Assembly (NCBI GenBank): GCA_945903645.1
Contig: CAMDOM010000032.1
Span: 1 to 39,655, forward strand
From: Chryseobacterium gleum
Lineage (GTDB): Bacteria; Bacteroidota; Bacteroidia; UBA10329
Direction of reading: 5' to 3'
DNA: 39,655 nucleotides
The position numbers and the translations under genes were made by a program. Below the pieces are notes generated by a model that ran no database searches, was not told the DNA's origin, and saw only the letters and a program-made list of their open reading frames with translations. Below, in pieces: positions 1 through 7,796 of this stretch (position 1 is its first letter; each line of letters starts with the position of its first letter).

Positions 1-1290
1 TACATGCCCGCAGGAGACGACCTTGAAAAGCGCCCGCTCATCATCTACGCCTTCGGAGGTGGTTTTCTTATCGGTTTGCGCAATCAACCTCCCATTCCGC
101 AGTTTTGCGAGCACTATGCCCGCTTGGGTTATGTGGTTGCATCCATAGATTACCGCATTGGGTTCACCACCACCAGCAGTGGCAGTGCCGAGCGTGCTGT
201 CTATCGCGGGGTACAAGATTTGCGGGCTGCCATGCGCTATTTGGCCCAGTTTAGCGCAGGTTATGGCATCGACACGTCCAATATTTTCCTCACAGGCAGC
301 AGTGCCGGCTGTTTCTCTGCCCTACATTCTACGTTTATGACCGATGCCCAACGCCCGCAATCGTCCTTCGGTATTCTCCTCGAACCCGAAGACATGGAAT
401 GTGCCGATTGCTCCGGAAATACCTATTTCAACAACCAAGAAATTCGCCCCAAAGGCATCATTAACAATTGGGGCGCCATGCTCGACACCAGTTTCATCGA
501 CCCAACTCCCTTCGACAATGTTCCTGTTATTTCCTTTCATGGCACAGACGACCTCATCGTGCCCTACAATTCGGGCAGCCCATTTTCCTACCCCATTTTC
601 CCTAATGTTAATGGTAGTTCGCCCATTCATCAACGCTTGGAAAATCTGGGCATAATGAATCAACTGGTGCCACTTGAAGTCATTGGCCACGAACCTTGGC
701 TCACCAATGCCGCCCTGCTCGATACGGTTTATCGCTATTCTCAACCCTTTCTCTACACCATTATGCAACCGCAAACATCTCCCATCGCTGGCGATGTCTT
801 GGTGCAAGCAGGCGACACCCGAAGCTATGCCGTAATTGGCGAAGTAGGCTCTACCTATTGTTGGTCGGTAACCAATGGCACCATTGTTAGCGAAAATGGA
901 AATACCATAGATGTGCTTTGGAATACCCTTGGCATTGGTGAAGTGCGTTTAGTGGAGGTAAGTTGTATCGAAGTTTTGGGGCAAGAGCAAGCCTTAGAAG
1001 TGGAGGTGGTAGAACCTACATCGGTAAATGAGTTGGGCATGCCATCCATTTCTGTTTATCCTAATCCTGCATCAAATCAACTGGCAATTCAATTGAATGA
1101 AGCAACCGAAAGTCCACTTGCGCTGCATATGTATGATGCCATGGGCAAAACCGTTATGCAAGCAAGCATTCTACTGCAGCAGCAATTTGTTTCGTTAGAT
1201 GTGGCACATCTTCCCGTTGGATTTTATGTAATTTCTGTTGTTGGCCCAAAACAATCTACCACGTTCAACTGGATTAAGAGTGCCCAGTAA
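1..1290 (+). CDS. Secreted alpha/beta-hydrolase (esterase-like) with T9SS sorting domain, 5' end cut off
   Basis: The frame is already open at base 1, and the first residues visible (YMPAGDD) match the interior of carboxylesterase-like hydrolases, so the true start and signal peptide lie upstream of the window. Numbering from the Met at base 4, an oxyanion-hole run FGGGF lies at 17-21. The nucleophile elbow GSSAG puts the catalytic Ser at about 100. Candidate acid and base are Asp182/183 (HGTDD) and His229 (GHEPW). After the hydrolase domain (about 1-255) come an Ig/PKD-like segment (about 265-335) and a C-terminal T9SS type-A sorting domain beginning around SVYPNP (about 352-428). Inference: a cell-surface or secreted esterase or peptidase-like hydrolase exported through the Sec and type IX systems. 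Its substrate cannot be told. It is read alone, with thiL about 150 nt downstream on the same strand. Confidence 0.85.
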   Translation, partial: YMPAGDDLEKRPLIIYAFGGGFLIGLRNQPPIPQFCEHYARLGYVVASIDYRIGFTTTSSGSAERAVYRGVQDLRAAMRYLAQFSAGYGIDTSNIFLTGSSAGCFSALHSTFMTDAQRPQSSFGILLEPEDMECADCSGNTYFNNQEIRPKGIINNWGAMLDTSFIDPTPFDNVPVISFHGTDDLIVPYNSGSPFSYPIFPNVNGSSPIHQRLENLGIMNQLVPLEVIGHEPWLTNAALLDTVYRYSQPFLYTIMQPQTSPIAGDVLVQAGDTRSYAVIGEVGSTYCWSVTNGTIVSENGNTIDVLWNTLGIGEVRLVEVSCIEVLGQEQALEVEVVEPTSVNELGMPSISVYPNPASNQLAIQLNEATESPLALHMYDAMGKTVMQASILLQQQFVSLDVAHLPVGFYVISVVGPKQSTTFNWIKSAQ

Positions 1291-1394
1291 TTCCGAAACA
1301 GGAGTATTGCCTTTCGAAAACCGATAAACCAAACTGGAATCGGCATTCAGTTTTTGGTTGATTTATCCATAGAGCCCAAGCAAATTCAAAACCA

Positions 1395-1402
1395 TAGGTT
1401 TG
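1395..1402 (+). promoter_or_regulatory. Putative Bacteroidota -7 promoter element for thiL
   Basis: TAGGTTTG matches the TAnnTTTG -7 consensus used by the Bacteroidota housekeeping sigma factor. It lies about 42 nt before the thiL start. No convincing -33 TTG was found at the usual spacing. Confidence 0.5.
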
Positions 1403-1443
1403 CACCTTGGGCAAATGGCCCTCTTTAGCACTACTTTATACGC

Positions 1444-2478
1444 ATGTTTGACCAAGAAGGACGTACAGAATTAGAAAATTTGGGGGAGTTTGGCCTCATC
1501 AACCGCATTGCCGAAAGTGTAGTTATCCGCAATGCATCTACCATAAAGGGCATTGGGGATGATGCCGCAGTTATTGGCCAAGGCGAACAACGCACTCTTG
1601 TAAGCACTGATATGTTGGTAGAAGGCGTGCATTTCGACCTGAGTTATGTGCCACTCAAGCATTTGGGTTACAAGGCAGTCGTGGTAAACCTCAGCGACAT
1701 TTGCGCTATGAACGGCAAACCTGAGCAGGTCACTGTATCTATTGCCATGAGCAATCGGTTTTCGCTTGAAGCCGTGGAAGAATTGTATGATGGCATTTTA
1801 GCTGCTTGCGAAAAATATCAAGTCGATTTGGTAGGTGGTGACACTACCACTTCAAACTCGGGTCTTGTGCTTAGCATAACTGCGGTGGGAACCGCCCATC
1901 ACAGTGATGTGGTGTATAGAAACACCGCCAAGCCCACCGACCTAATCTGTGTTTCGGGCGATTTGGGTGGCGCATACCTTGGCCTTCAAATTCTTGAACG
2001 CGAGAAACGCATCTTTATAGAGAATCCCGCCATTCAACCCGACCTCACTGGCCACGACTATATCCTAGAACGCCAACTTAAACCCGAAGCTCGCACGGAT
2101 ATTGTGGATATGCTTCGCTTAGAGAAAGTGGTGCCTACTTCTATGATTGATATTTCGGATGGACTCAGTTCCGAACTCATGCACATTTGCACCCAGAGCA
2201 AAGTGGGCTGCCGTGTTTATACAGAAAAGCTTCCTATTGATGCTGCCACCGGCATTGCAGCCGAAGAACTAAACCTCGATGTGTTGACCTGCGCGCTGAA
2301 TGGTGGCGAAGACTACGAATTGCTTTTCACAGTGGATATAAAGGACCATGCCCGCATCAAGGATAATCCTGCCGTTCATATCATTGGCCATATAACCGAA
2401 CCAGAAGATGGAACCAATCTCGTTTCTTCCGGTCAGTTTATCCAACTTAGAGCCCAAGGCTGGAAGCATTTGGGTTAG
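1444..2478 (+). CDS. thiL: Thiamine-monophosphate kinase
   Basis: ThiL phosphorylates thiamine monophosphate with ATP to give the cofactor thiamine diphosphate, in the cytoplasm. The 344-aa protein has the family length and motifs: GIGDDAAVI at 36-44, STDMLVEGVHFD at 54-65 (metal and substrate site), VNLSDICAMNG at 81-91, GGDT at 131-134, DISDG at 236-240 and GGEDYE at 287-292. These are the conserved acidic and glycine-rich motifs of the ThiL/PurM-like ATP-binding fold. The ATG at 1444 gives the expected N-terminus. No other thiamine gene is nearby, which is common for thiL in this phylum. A strong hairpin terminator follows the stop. Confidence 0.96.
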   Translation: MFDQEGRTELENLGEFGLINRIAESVVIRNASTIKGIGDDAAVIGQGEQRTLVSTDMLVEGVHFDLSYVPLKHLGYKAVVVNLSDICAMNGKPEQVTVSIAMSNRFSLEAVEELYDGILAACEKYQVDLVGGDTTTSNSGLVLSITAVGTAHHSDVVYRNTAKPTDLICVSGDLGGAYLGLQILEREKRIFIENPAIQPDLTGHDYILERQLKPEARTDIVDMLRLEKVVPTSMIDISDGLSSELMHICTQSKVGCRVYTEKLPIDAATGIAAEELNLDVLTCALNGGEDYELLFTVDIKDHARIKDNPAVHIIGHITEPEDGTNLVSSGQFIQLRAQGWKHLG

Positions 2479-2500
2479 TTTAGAAATGGTCTAAAAAAAC

Positions 2501-2545
2501 AAAGGCTCCGAAATCCATTGCTGGGTTTCGGAGCTTTTTTGTTTT
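2501..2545. terminator. Bidirectional intrinsic terminator between thiL and the FG-GAP gene
   Basis: Perfect 9-bp inverted repeat GCTCCGAAA (2505-2513) and TTTCGGAGC (2526-2534). It is followed by six T on the plus strand and preceded by an A-rich run that gives T on the minus strand. It sits between convergent genes. Confidence 0.9.
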
Positions 2546-2558
2546 TGAGAATATGCGC

Positions 2559-5381
2559 TTATTGCAATACTACACGCTTAGTAATCAACGCATCTTCGGC
2601 TTGCAATTCGAGCATATAAACTCCTTTGGAAAAAGTTGACGCATCTAGTTTGTGTTTGCCAGCATTCACACTTTGATTCAATACCACATTGCCAGTTACA
2701 TCAAACATGCGCATTTGAACCTTGCTGCCAACTGTAGTTGGAATAACCACATCAAAATTGCCATTCGATGGGTTTGGATATACATCTAACCCAGAGAACA
2801 CGCCCTCTTCTGTGCCTACCACACCAACATTAACCGTTACTTGCGAACGAGCGCTAGTGCAGCTGTATGCTTCGCTTTCTACCTCCCAATCATAGAAATA
2901 GTAATAGAATTCTGGGGCTCCAGTGTTAGCTCCAGTGATTGCTCCAAGGCCGCCAAGGTTGTAAGGGAAAGCAAGGGCAGTGCCTTGTCCATCTCTCCAA
3001 AGACCATGGTTATTGGTAGAAATACGCATTCTATATGCAGTGCCAGGCTGAACCGTCCAGTCCAATTGCACACGCGATGTGCCGTTAGGAATAGTAAATG
3101 TTCCCGTTTGCAATGTTTGTCCGTTTGCATCTTCAATGTAAATAGTTCTATCTGAAGCTCCAACAGCATAAACCTTCACCGAGCGAATAATCATCGGTTC
3201 AACAGCATCGAATATCAAATAGAATCCAGTGCTTTGGTGCGATTGTCCTGTAGCTGGGGAGTTGTTCACTGCTCCACCATAGTAGGTGTCGCCACCATAG
3301 GTTAAGGTTTGTTCCACATAAAAGTTGGTAATATCCGTTATAACAGGAGTTGTAATCGTTGGGCCGCTGCCAACTATACCGCCATTCTCATCATACCAAA
3401 CAAGGTTGGTGCCTGTGGCCGAAAGGTCTACTGCGGCTGGGGTGGGTGTCCATACTTCAGATTCGGTAACTTGGGGAGCAGGCGAACTCAACACCTCAAC
3501 ATTAATGGCATCCGAGGTGAAGCTTTCACAAACCCCTTCAATCACCACAGTGTAAACTCCAGATTCAGTTACCTCCAAACTTTGAGCGGTTGTCGCGTTA
3601 TTATCAGACCAGAGGTAAGATAGCGCAGCATTTGAGGTCAATGTAACCGATTCGCCCTCGCAGAAACGAAGTGCACCACTCGCTGTAACTGTAGGAGTTT
3701 CATCTGGTGCAACTACTACATCTAGCGCTGCTGATGTGCTGAAGCAACCATTGCTAGTGTTGGTTACTGTTACCATGTACGAACCTTCTTGGTTCACCGT
3801 TGTGCTTGCGTTTGTAGACCCATTGCTCCATACATAGCTCAAGTTCGCACCTGTTGGAGCGTTTAGTTGCAATGATTGGCCTGCACACAAAAATGTTGGG
3901 CCGTTGGAAGTAACAAACACGTTTTGAGCCACGCATTCATTCTCAATTACGGTGATGAACTGATTTGGGGCAGGATTCATTATAGTTTGAGTGATACCCG
4001 ATGGAAAGGTAACCACGGCATAGTCGATTTCTGTAGCTTGGCCTATGCCGAAATGTTGGGTTAGGGTATTTACGATACCGTAGCTTTCACCAGCACGAAC
4101 CTCACGAACCTGAACTCCCCAAGCACCATACAATTTCACCTTAGCACCTATTGCGCTTTTGTTGCTCACAGTTCCAATCATGTCAAATGCTATCCAGTTG
4201 TTGTCGTTACCATCGTTAATCCAAAGTGCATTTGGAGTAGTGCTTGGCGTGGTGTAGCTGGAGCCATACGACCCCAAAACATCCAGAAATCCATCGTGAT
4301 TCAAATCGCCTAAAGCGAATGAATGTAAGTTGTTTCCAAACTGCCCAGTTACTTCAGTAAAGGTTTTATCGCCATTGTTGCGATAGTAGCGGTGTCCGTT
4401 TCCAGAAACAAGCACATCCACAAAGCCATCGTTATCCATGTCGCGCATGATTCCTTGAAGTGGAAATCCAATCATATTGCTAATGCCGCTTTGGTCGAAA
4501 ATATCCACGAACTGGCCGTTTTGATTTTCAAGCAGCATGGCGTTCACATCGTGGTTGGTGATGAAGGCATCAAAATCGCCATCGTTATCAATATCTTGAA
4601 AATCAGTAGTCCAACTTTGAGCACCAATACGAAGGCCATAAGCGGCTCCATTTTCGGTGTAGTTGCCGTTGCCATCATTCTCATACAACACGTTTATTCT
4701 CCTCAAATCTGTTGGGTCGCTCACGTTTTGGCGACATTTGGAAATGTATAGGTCAATATCTCCATCGTCATCAAAATCGCTCCAAGTACTTCCGTAGTTG
4801 CCCGATCCATCACCTGATGCGGGGGTCATATCTATCATATTCGTATTGGTGTAGGTAAAGTTGCCGTTGCCATCGTTTTCCCAAATACCGCTCACATCGG
4901 TGTCTGCACAACCGAAGTAATCCAAATCACCATCGTTGTCAACATCTGCTAAATTGGAACCTTGCAAGAAGAGGTTGTAACCGCCTAGCGTGGTTTGGGT
5001 GTAAGCAGTGCCACTGGCGTTTGATTTGGCGTATTTCACTCCATCAAAATTGCCGCCCGATAGCACATCTCCATGGCCATTATTGTCCACATCGCCTACC
5101 ACCATGCTCCATGCACTAGAGCCAGAAGTGTTGCCCACATTTAGCCCTGTCCATGCGCCATTGCGACTTTGATATTCGAATTTCAAGTTGGTGGCACCAT
5201 CCAACACAATGATGTCGTCAAGTTTATCGCCATTCACATCTTGCACAGCGTTTGGTCCACCGCTATACATGGTAGGATCGGAAAGAGCACTCACCCTATT
5301 GGTAAATGTTTGGCTCATAGCCACTGCAAACGTTGAGCAGCAAGCAAAGGTGAGCAATGTGGGACGTAATAGTTTCTTCAT
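2559..5381 (-). CDS. Large secreted FG-GAP/VCBS-repeat protein with ASPIC/UnbV domain and T9SS sorting domain
   Basis: A 940-aa exported protein. The start is taken at 5381 because MKKLLRPTLLTF begins a clear signal peptide ending near AVAMSQ; a longer frame upstream would bury it. Residues about 30-370 hold FG-GAP/VCBS repeats with many acidic D-x-D-x-D-G type loops (for example DVDNDGDLD), expected to bind Ca2+ in a beta-propeller. About 380-478 is an ASPIC/UnbV domain (AIGAKVKLYG, the RAGESYG and FGIGQA regions). Two Ig/PKD-like modules with Cys pairs (about 480-635) and a beta-sandwich region (about 715-830) follow. The last about 75 residues are a T9SS sorting domain (LDVYPNPSNG). This layout is known from T9SS cargos; a role in surface adhesion or polymer binding is inference, and no catalytic motif is visible. 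Confidence 0.9.
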   Translation of the reverse strand: MKKLLRPTLLTFACCSTFAVAMSQTFTNRVSALSDPTMYSGGPNAVQDVNGDKLDDIIVLDGATNLKFEYQSRNGAWTGLNVGNTSGSSAWSMVVGDVDNNGHGDVLSGGNFDGVKYAKSNASGTAYTQTTLGGYNLFLQGSNLADVDNDGDLDYFGCADTDVSGIWENDGNGNFTYTNTNMIDMTPASGDGSGNYGSTWSDFDDDGDIDLYISKCRQNVSDPTDLRRINVLYENDGNGNYTENGAAYGLRIGAQSWTTDFQDIDNDGDFDAFITNHDVNAMLLENQNGQFVDIFDQSGISNMIGFPLQGIMRDMDNDGFVDVLVSGNGHRYYRNNGDKTFTEVTGQFGNNLHSFALGDLNHDGFLDVLGSYGSSYTTPSTTPNALWINDGNDNNWIAFDMIGTVSNKSAIGAKVKLYGAWGVQVREVRAGESYGIVNTLTQHFGIGQATEIDYAVVTFPSGITQTIMNPAPNQFITVIENECVAQNVFVTSNGPTFLCAGQSLQLNAPTGANLSYVWSNGSTNASTTVNQEGSYMVTVTNTSNGCFSTSAALDVVVAPDETPTVTASGALRFCEGESVTLTSNAALSYLWSDNNATTAQSLEVTESGVYTVVIEGVCESFTSDAINVEVLSSPAPQVTESEVWTPTPAAVDLSATGTNLVWYDENGGIVGSGPTITTPVITDITNFYVEQTLTYGGDTYYGGAVNNSPATGQSHQSTGFYLIFDAVEPMIIRSVKVYAVGASDRTIYIEDANGQTLQTGTFTIPNGTSRVQLDWTVQPGTAYRMRISTNNHGLWRDGQGTALAFPYNLGGLGAITGANTGAPEFYYYFYDWEVESEAYSCTSARSQVTVNVGVVGTEEGVFSGLDVYPNPSNGNFDVVIPTTVGSKVQMRMFDVTGNVVLNQSVNAGKHKLDASTFSKGVYMLELQAEDALITKRVVLQ

Positions 5382-5488
5382 GAGGAGTAACTTAAAATGA
5401 AACGTGTTGATTTTCAGGTGAAATTGGGCCGAAAAGTAGCAATACAATTCAGGTAGCAGTGCATGATTGCGTACAATTTATAGAAATG

Positions 5489-5533
5489 AAAAAGCCGCCT
5501 CAGATTCTCCTTAAAGAGTGGCCTGAGGCGACT
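5489..5533 (-). terminator. Intrinsic terminator for the small exported protein gene
   Basis: Inverted repeat AGCCGCCTCAG (5493-5503) and CTGAGGCGACT (5523-5533), 11 bp with one mismatch. On the minus strand it is followed by a T-rich run (GGCTTTTTC). It lies 26 nt past the stop of the minus-strand gene. Confidence 0.85.
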
Positions 5534-5559
5534 TGGGTTCGTGGCTTTGCCACTTGTTT

Positions 5560-5799
5560 TTACTTTTCCTTGCGCTGAACCAAAGTTACTTCTTTGCTTT
5601 TCAACGGTTCCGATTTTGCTGCGGGAGCATAAAGTGGTGAAGGAGAAGAAACGGTTGGTGTTGTACTAGGTTGGGCCAAAGGTGCAGTAGCAAGAGTTAC
5701 ACTTACGGGTTTGCCTCCTTTAGTTACTACTCCTCTGTCTTGAGCAAATGCTGTTGTTCCTACTGCGGCAAGGGCGAAAATTAAAACTGACTTTCTCAT
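5560..5799 (-). CDS. Small exported Pro/Ser/Thr-rich protein of unknown function
   Basis: A 79-aa protein with a clear signal peptide (MRKSVLIFALAAVGTTAFAQ, cleavage likely after AFA-Q). The mature part is about 59 residues, low in complexity, rich in Pro, Ser, Thr, Ala and Lys, with no Cys and no recognisable domain. It is a real gene on three grounds: a signal peptide, its own -7 promoter match (5847-5854) and its own strong terminator. It is divergent from the sensor histidine kinase at 5896. I do not recognise the family; a periplasmic or surface location is inferred from the signal peptide only. Confidence 0.7.
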   Translation of the reverse strand: MRKSVLIFALAAVGTTAFAQDRGVVTKGGKPVSVTLATAPLAQPSTTPTVSSPSPLYAPAAKSEPLKSKEVTLVQRKEK

Positions 5800-5846
5800 G
5801 ATTTCATGTTTTTAATGGTTCGGCTGGGTGCTCTCAATTGCCGTGC

Positions 5847-5854
5847 CAAACCTA
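5847..5854 (-). promoter_or_regulatory. Putative -7 promoter element of the small exported protein
   Basis: On the minus strand this reads TAGGTTTG, a full match to TAnnTTTG, 47 nt upstream of the ATG at 5799. Confidence 0.5.
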
Positions 5855-5895
5855 TTTGAGAGCATTTGCTTGGATTGCAATACCTTCGCCAAACC

Positions 5896-7164
5896 ATGAC
5901 AAGACGTGCAATTCGCATCATTATTATGTTGGCCACTGTGTCTATTGTAGGCTTGGTGCTAACACAGCTTTTTTGGATGGACAAGGCATTTGAACTTCGC
6001 GAGCGGGAGTTTGACGACCAAGTGACCGCTGCCCTGCGTGGCGTGGCCATTCAGATTAAAGACATCACCAAGGATTCTACAGAGGTAGCGCCTGTGCGCA
6101 AATTGTCGCGCAATTATTTTGTGGTGACTACCAGCGATACCCTGCATCCCTATTTGCTGCAAAGTTTGTTGGCAAGCGAGTTTAGAGAACGCAGCATTCT
6201 TATCGATTTTGAATACAATATTTATGATTGCTTTACCAACAGCCTCATTTTTGATGGTTATGTGGCGCTATCGGGAAATAAATACGACCGCCCTGTGGAT
6301 GTGGAAATTCCAAGGTCTGATGGGGATAGCCATTATTTTGGAGTTTATTTTCCAGATAAACAGAGCTATTTGTCGGGCAAAATGGGGGTGTGGCTTTTTA
6401 GCTCGGGCATATTGCTTTTGGTATTTGCTTTTTTCGCCTACACCCTTGCGGTTGTGCTGAAACAGAAGCGGCTTACGGAGATTAAGACCGACTTCATCAA
6501 CAATATGACGCACGAGTTTAAGACACCCATTTCTACCATTTCGGCATCGAGCGATGTGCTGCTTTCGGGTGCGTTAGACGCCAATCCCGAAAAGCGAACG
6601 CGCTATTACAAGATGATACATGACGAAAGCGACCGATTGAAATTGCAGGTGGAGAAAGTGCTGCAAATGGCGCAGTTTGATCGCAGCGAGATAGACCTCA
6701 ATTTGGTGGAAGTGGACATAAACGCCCTTATAACCAAGTCCATTGCTGGGGTGCAAATTTTGTTGGACGAGCGCCATGGCCGCATCACTTTGCACTTAGA
6801 TGCCCAACGCCCTATGTATAAGGTGGACGAGCTTCATTTTTCGAACATTATTCGGAATTTGCTGGACAATGCCATTAAATATTGCAAGCAAGAACCCCAC
6901 ATTACCATTACCACTCTAGACACAGACAGTGGCATTAAAGTGCGGGTAGCCGACAACGGTATTGGTATTTCGGCCAAGCTACAACGCGAGATTTTCGAGA
7001 AGTTTTACCGTGTGCCAACGGGCGATGTGCATAATGTGAAAGGCTTTGGCTTGGGGCTCTACTACGTAAAATCGCTGATAGAAGCACATGGCGGCACCAT
7101 TCGCGTGGAAAGTACTGCCGAGGGAAGCACGTTTATACTTTGGCTTCCGAAAGCGGGGAGGTAG
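5896..7164 (+). CDS. Membrane sensor histidine kinase (orphan)
   Basis: A 422-aa two-component sensor kinase that autophosphorylates on His and would pass the phosphate to a response regulator. The start at 5896 (MTRRAIRIII) directly precedes the first membrane segment (about 6-26). A periplasmic sensor region of about 135 residues without a recognised fold follows, then a second membrane segment (about 165-188). The HisKA phospho-acceptor is His206 (MTHEFKTP). The ATPase domain shows the N-box Asn325 (NLLDNAIKY), G1 DNGIG at 353-357 and G2 GFGLGL at 383-388. No response regulator is adjacent, so its partner is elsewhere. TACCTTCG at 5881-5888, a near match to the -7 consensus, would place transcription almost at the start codon. 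The divergent small exported protein could be a target or ligand, but nothing in the sequence proves it. Confidence 0.93.
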   Translation: MTRRAIRIIIMLATVSIVGLVLTQLFWMDKAFELREREFDDQVTAALRGVAIQIKDITKDSTEVAPVRKLSRNYFVVTTSDTLHPYLLQSLLASEFRERSILIDFEYNIYDCFTNSLIFDGYVALSGNKYDRPVDVEIPRSDGDSHYFGVYFPDKQSYLSGKMGVWLFSSGILLLVFAFFAYTLAVVLKQKRLTEIKTDFINNMTHEFKTPISTISASSDVLLSGALDANPEKRTRYYKMIHDESDRLKLQVEKVLQMAQFDRSEIDLNLVEVDINALITKSIAGVQILLDERHGRITLHLDAQRPMYKVDELHFSNIIRNLLDNAIKYCKQEPHITITTLDTDSGIKVRVADNGIGISAKLQREIFEKFYRVPTGDVHNVKGFGLGLYYVKSLIEAHGGTIRVESTAEGSTFILWLPKAGR

Positions 7165-7196
7165 GCAGATGAATGTTTTATTGCTGATATGACCAG

Positions 7197-7796
7197 ATGA
7201 ACACTAGAATTGCGGTGCTCCAGTATTTGTTTTACCTCGGTGCAGGGCTTGCTGCCATTGCCCTTTTTAACGGAACTGGCGAAACAGGCGATAGCATAAC
7301 CCATTATTTGCATACGCGGCATGCTCCGCAGCATCCTATGGCTTTTTTTAATCATTGGGCCAAGCCTTTGTTTTTACTGATTGCTGCCCCGTGGGCTCAA
7401 TTTGGTTTTGTATTTATCAAGCTGTTCAATCTTGTGGTGTCTATTTTGGCGGCCTTGCTTACCCACCTGGCAGCACGCAGAATTGGCCTAGCCAACAATT
7501 GGATTGTGCCCGTGGTGTATTTGCTCACTCCGTTGCAATTTGTGCTCACGTTTTCGGGCCTCACCGAGCCGCTTTTTGCGTTGCTATTGGCCGCGGGCCT
7601 ACTGCTGTTTGTTAGCAATAGGGTGCTGGTTGCGGCTATGGTCGTATCGTTTTTGCCCTTTGTGCGGTCGGCCGCGATGTGCAATCAAGTTGATGTCAAA
7701 CTGTTTGAAGGTGACGAAAGGCTTACGTTGCTCGGGGCTTTTTCTTCGTCTAGCAAGGAGAAGGCATATTCTATTAAGGTTTTTGGCTATGAATAA
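7197..7796 (+). CDS. Truncated/hybrid GT-C glycosyltransferase (probable remnant)
   Basis: Residues 1 to about 157 of this 199-aa product are hydrophobic and match the N-terminal half of a Bacteroidota family of integral-membrane GT39/mannosyltransferase-like enzymes. The GDSITHY motif follows the first helix, then the HWAKPLF stretch and further helices to FLPFVRS. Full members run to roughly 450-500 residues and continue with more membrane segments. Here the sequence switches at about base 7665-7690 to a soluble-looking 40-residue tail (QVDVKLFEGDERL through KVFGYE). Its stop overlaps the next gene's ATG by 8 nt (ATGAATAA, 7789-7796). Inference: an internal deletion joined the 5' part of a glycosyltransferase to the 3' end of a different gene that naturally overlapped the downstream gene. 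It is unlikely to be an active glycosyltransferase. Confidence 0.6.
   Translation: MNTRIAVLQYLFYLGAGLAAIALFNGTGETGDSITHYLHTRHAPQHPMAFFNHWAKPLFLLIAAPWAQFGFVFIKLFNLVVSILAALLTHLAARRIGLANNWIVPVVYLLTPLQFVLTFSGLTEPLFALLLAAGLLLFVSNRVLVAAMVVSFLPFVRSAAMCNQVDVKLFEGDERLTLLGAFSSSSKEKAYSIKVFGYE

Noticed and set aside
322-807. Antisense frame of 161 codons opposite the esterase gene
   Set aside because: The plus-strand hydrolase motifs are clear; the antisense product has no recognisable feature.
1322-1368. Imperfect inverted repeat downstream of the esterase gene
   Set aside because: Needs several bulges and has no T run; likely chance in AT-rich spacer.
2559-5381. Repeat array or CRISPR-like repetition in the FG-GAP gene
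   Set aside because: The repetition is at protein level (Asp-rich loops) with divergent DNA; there are no identical spaced repeats.
7504-7788. N-terminal extension of the membrane glycosyltransferase at 7789
   Set aside because: The extra 95 residues are Cys/Arg-rich and are the shadow of the preceding frame; a membrane helix and good start exist at 7789.
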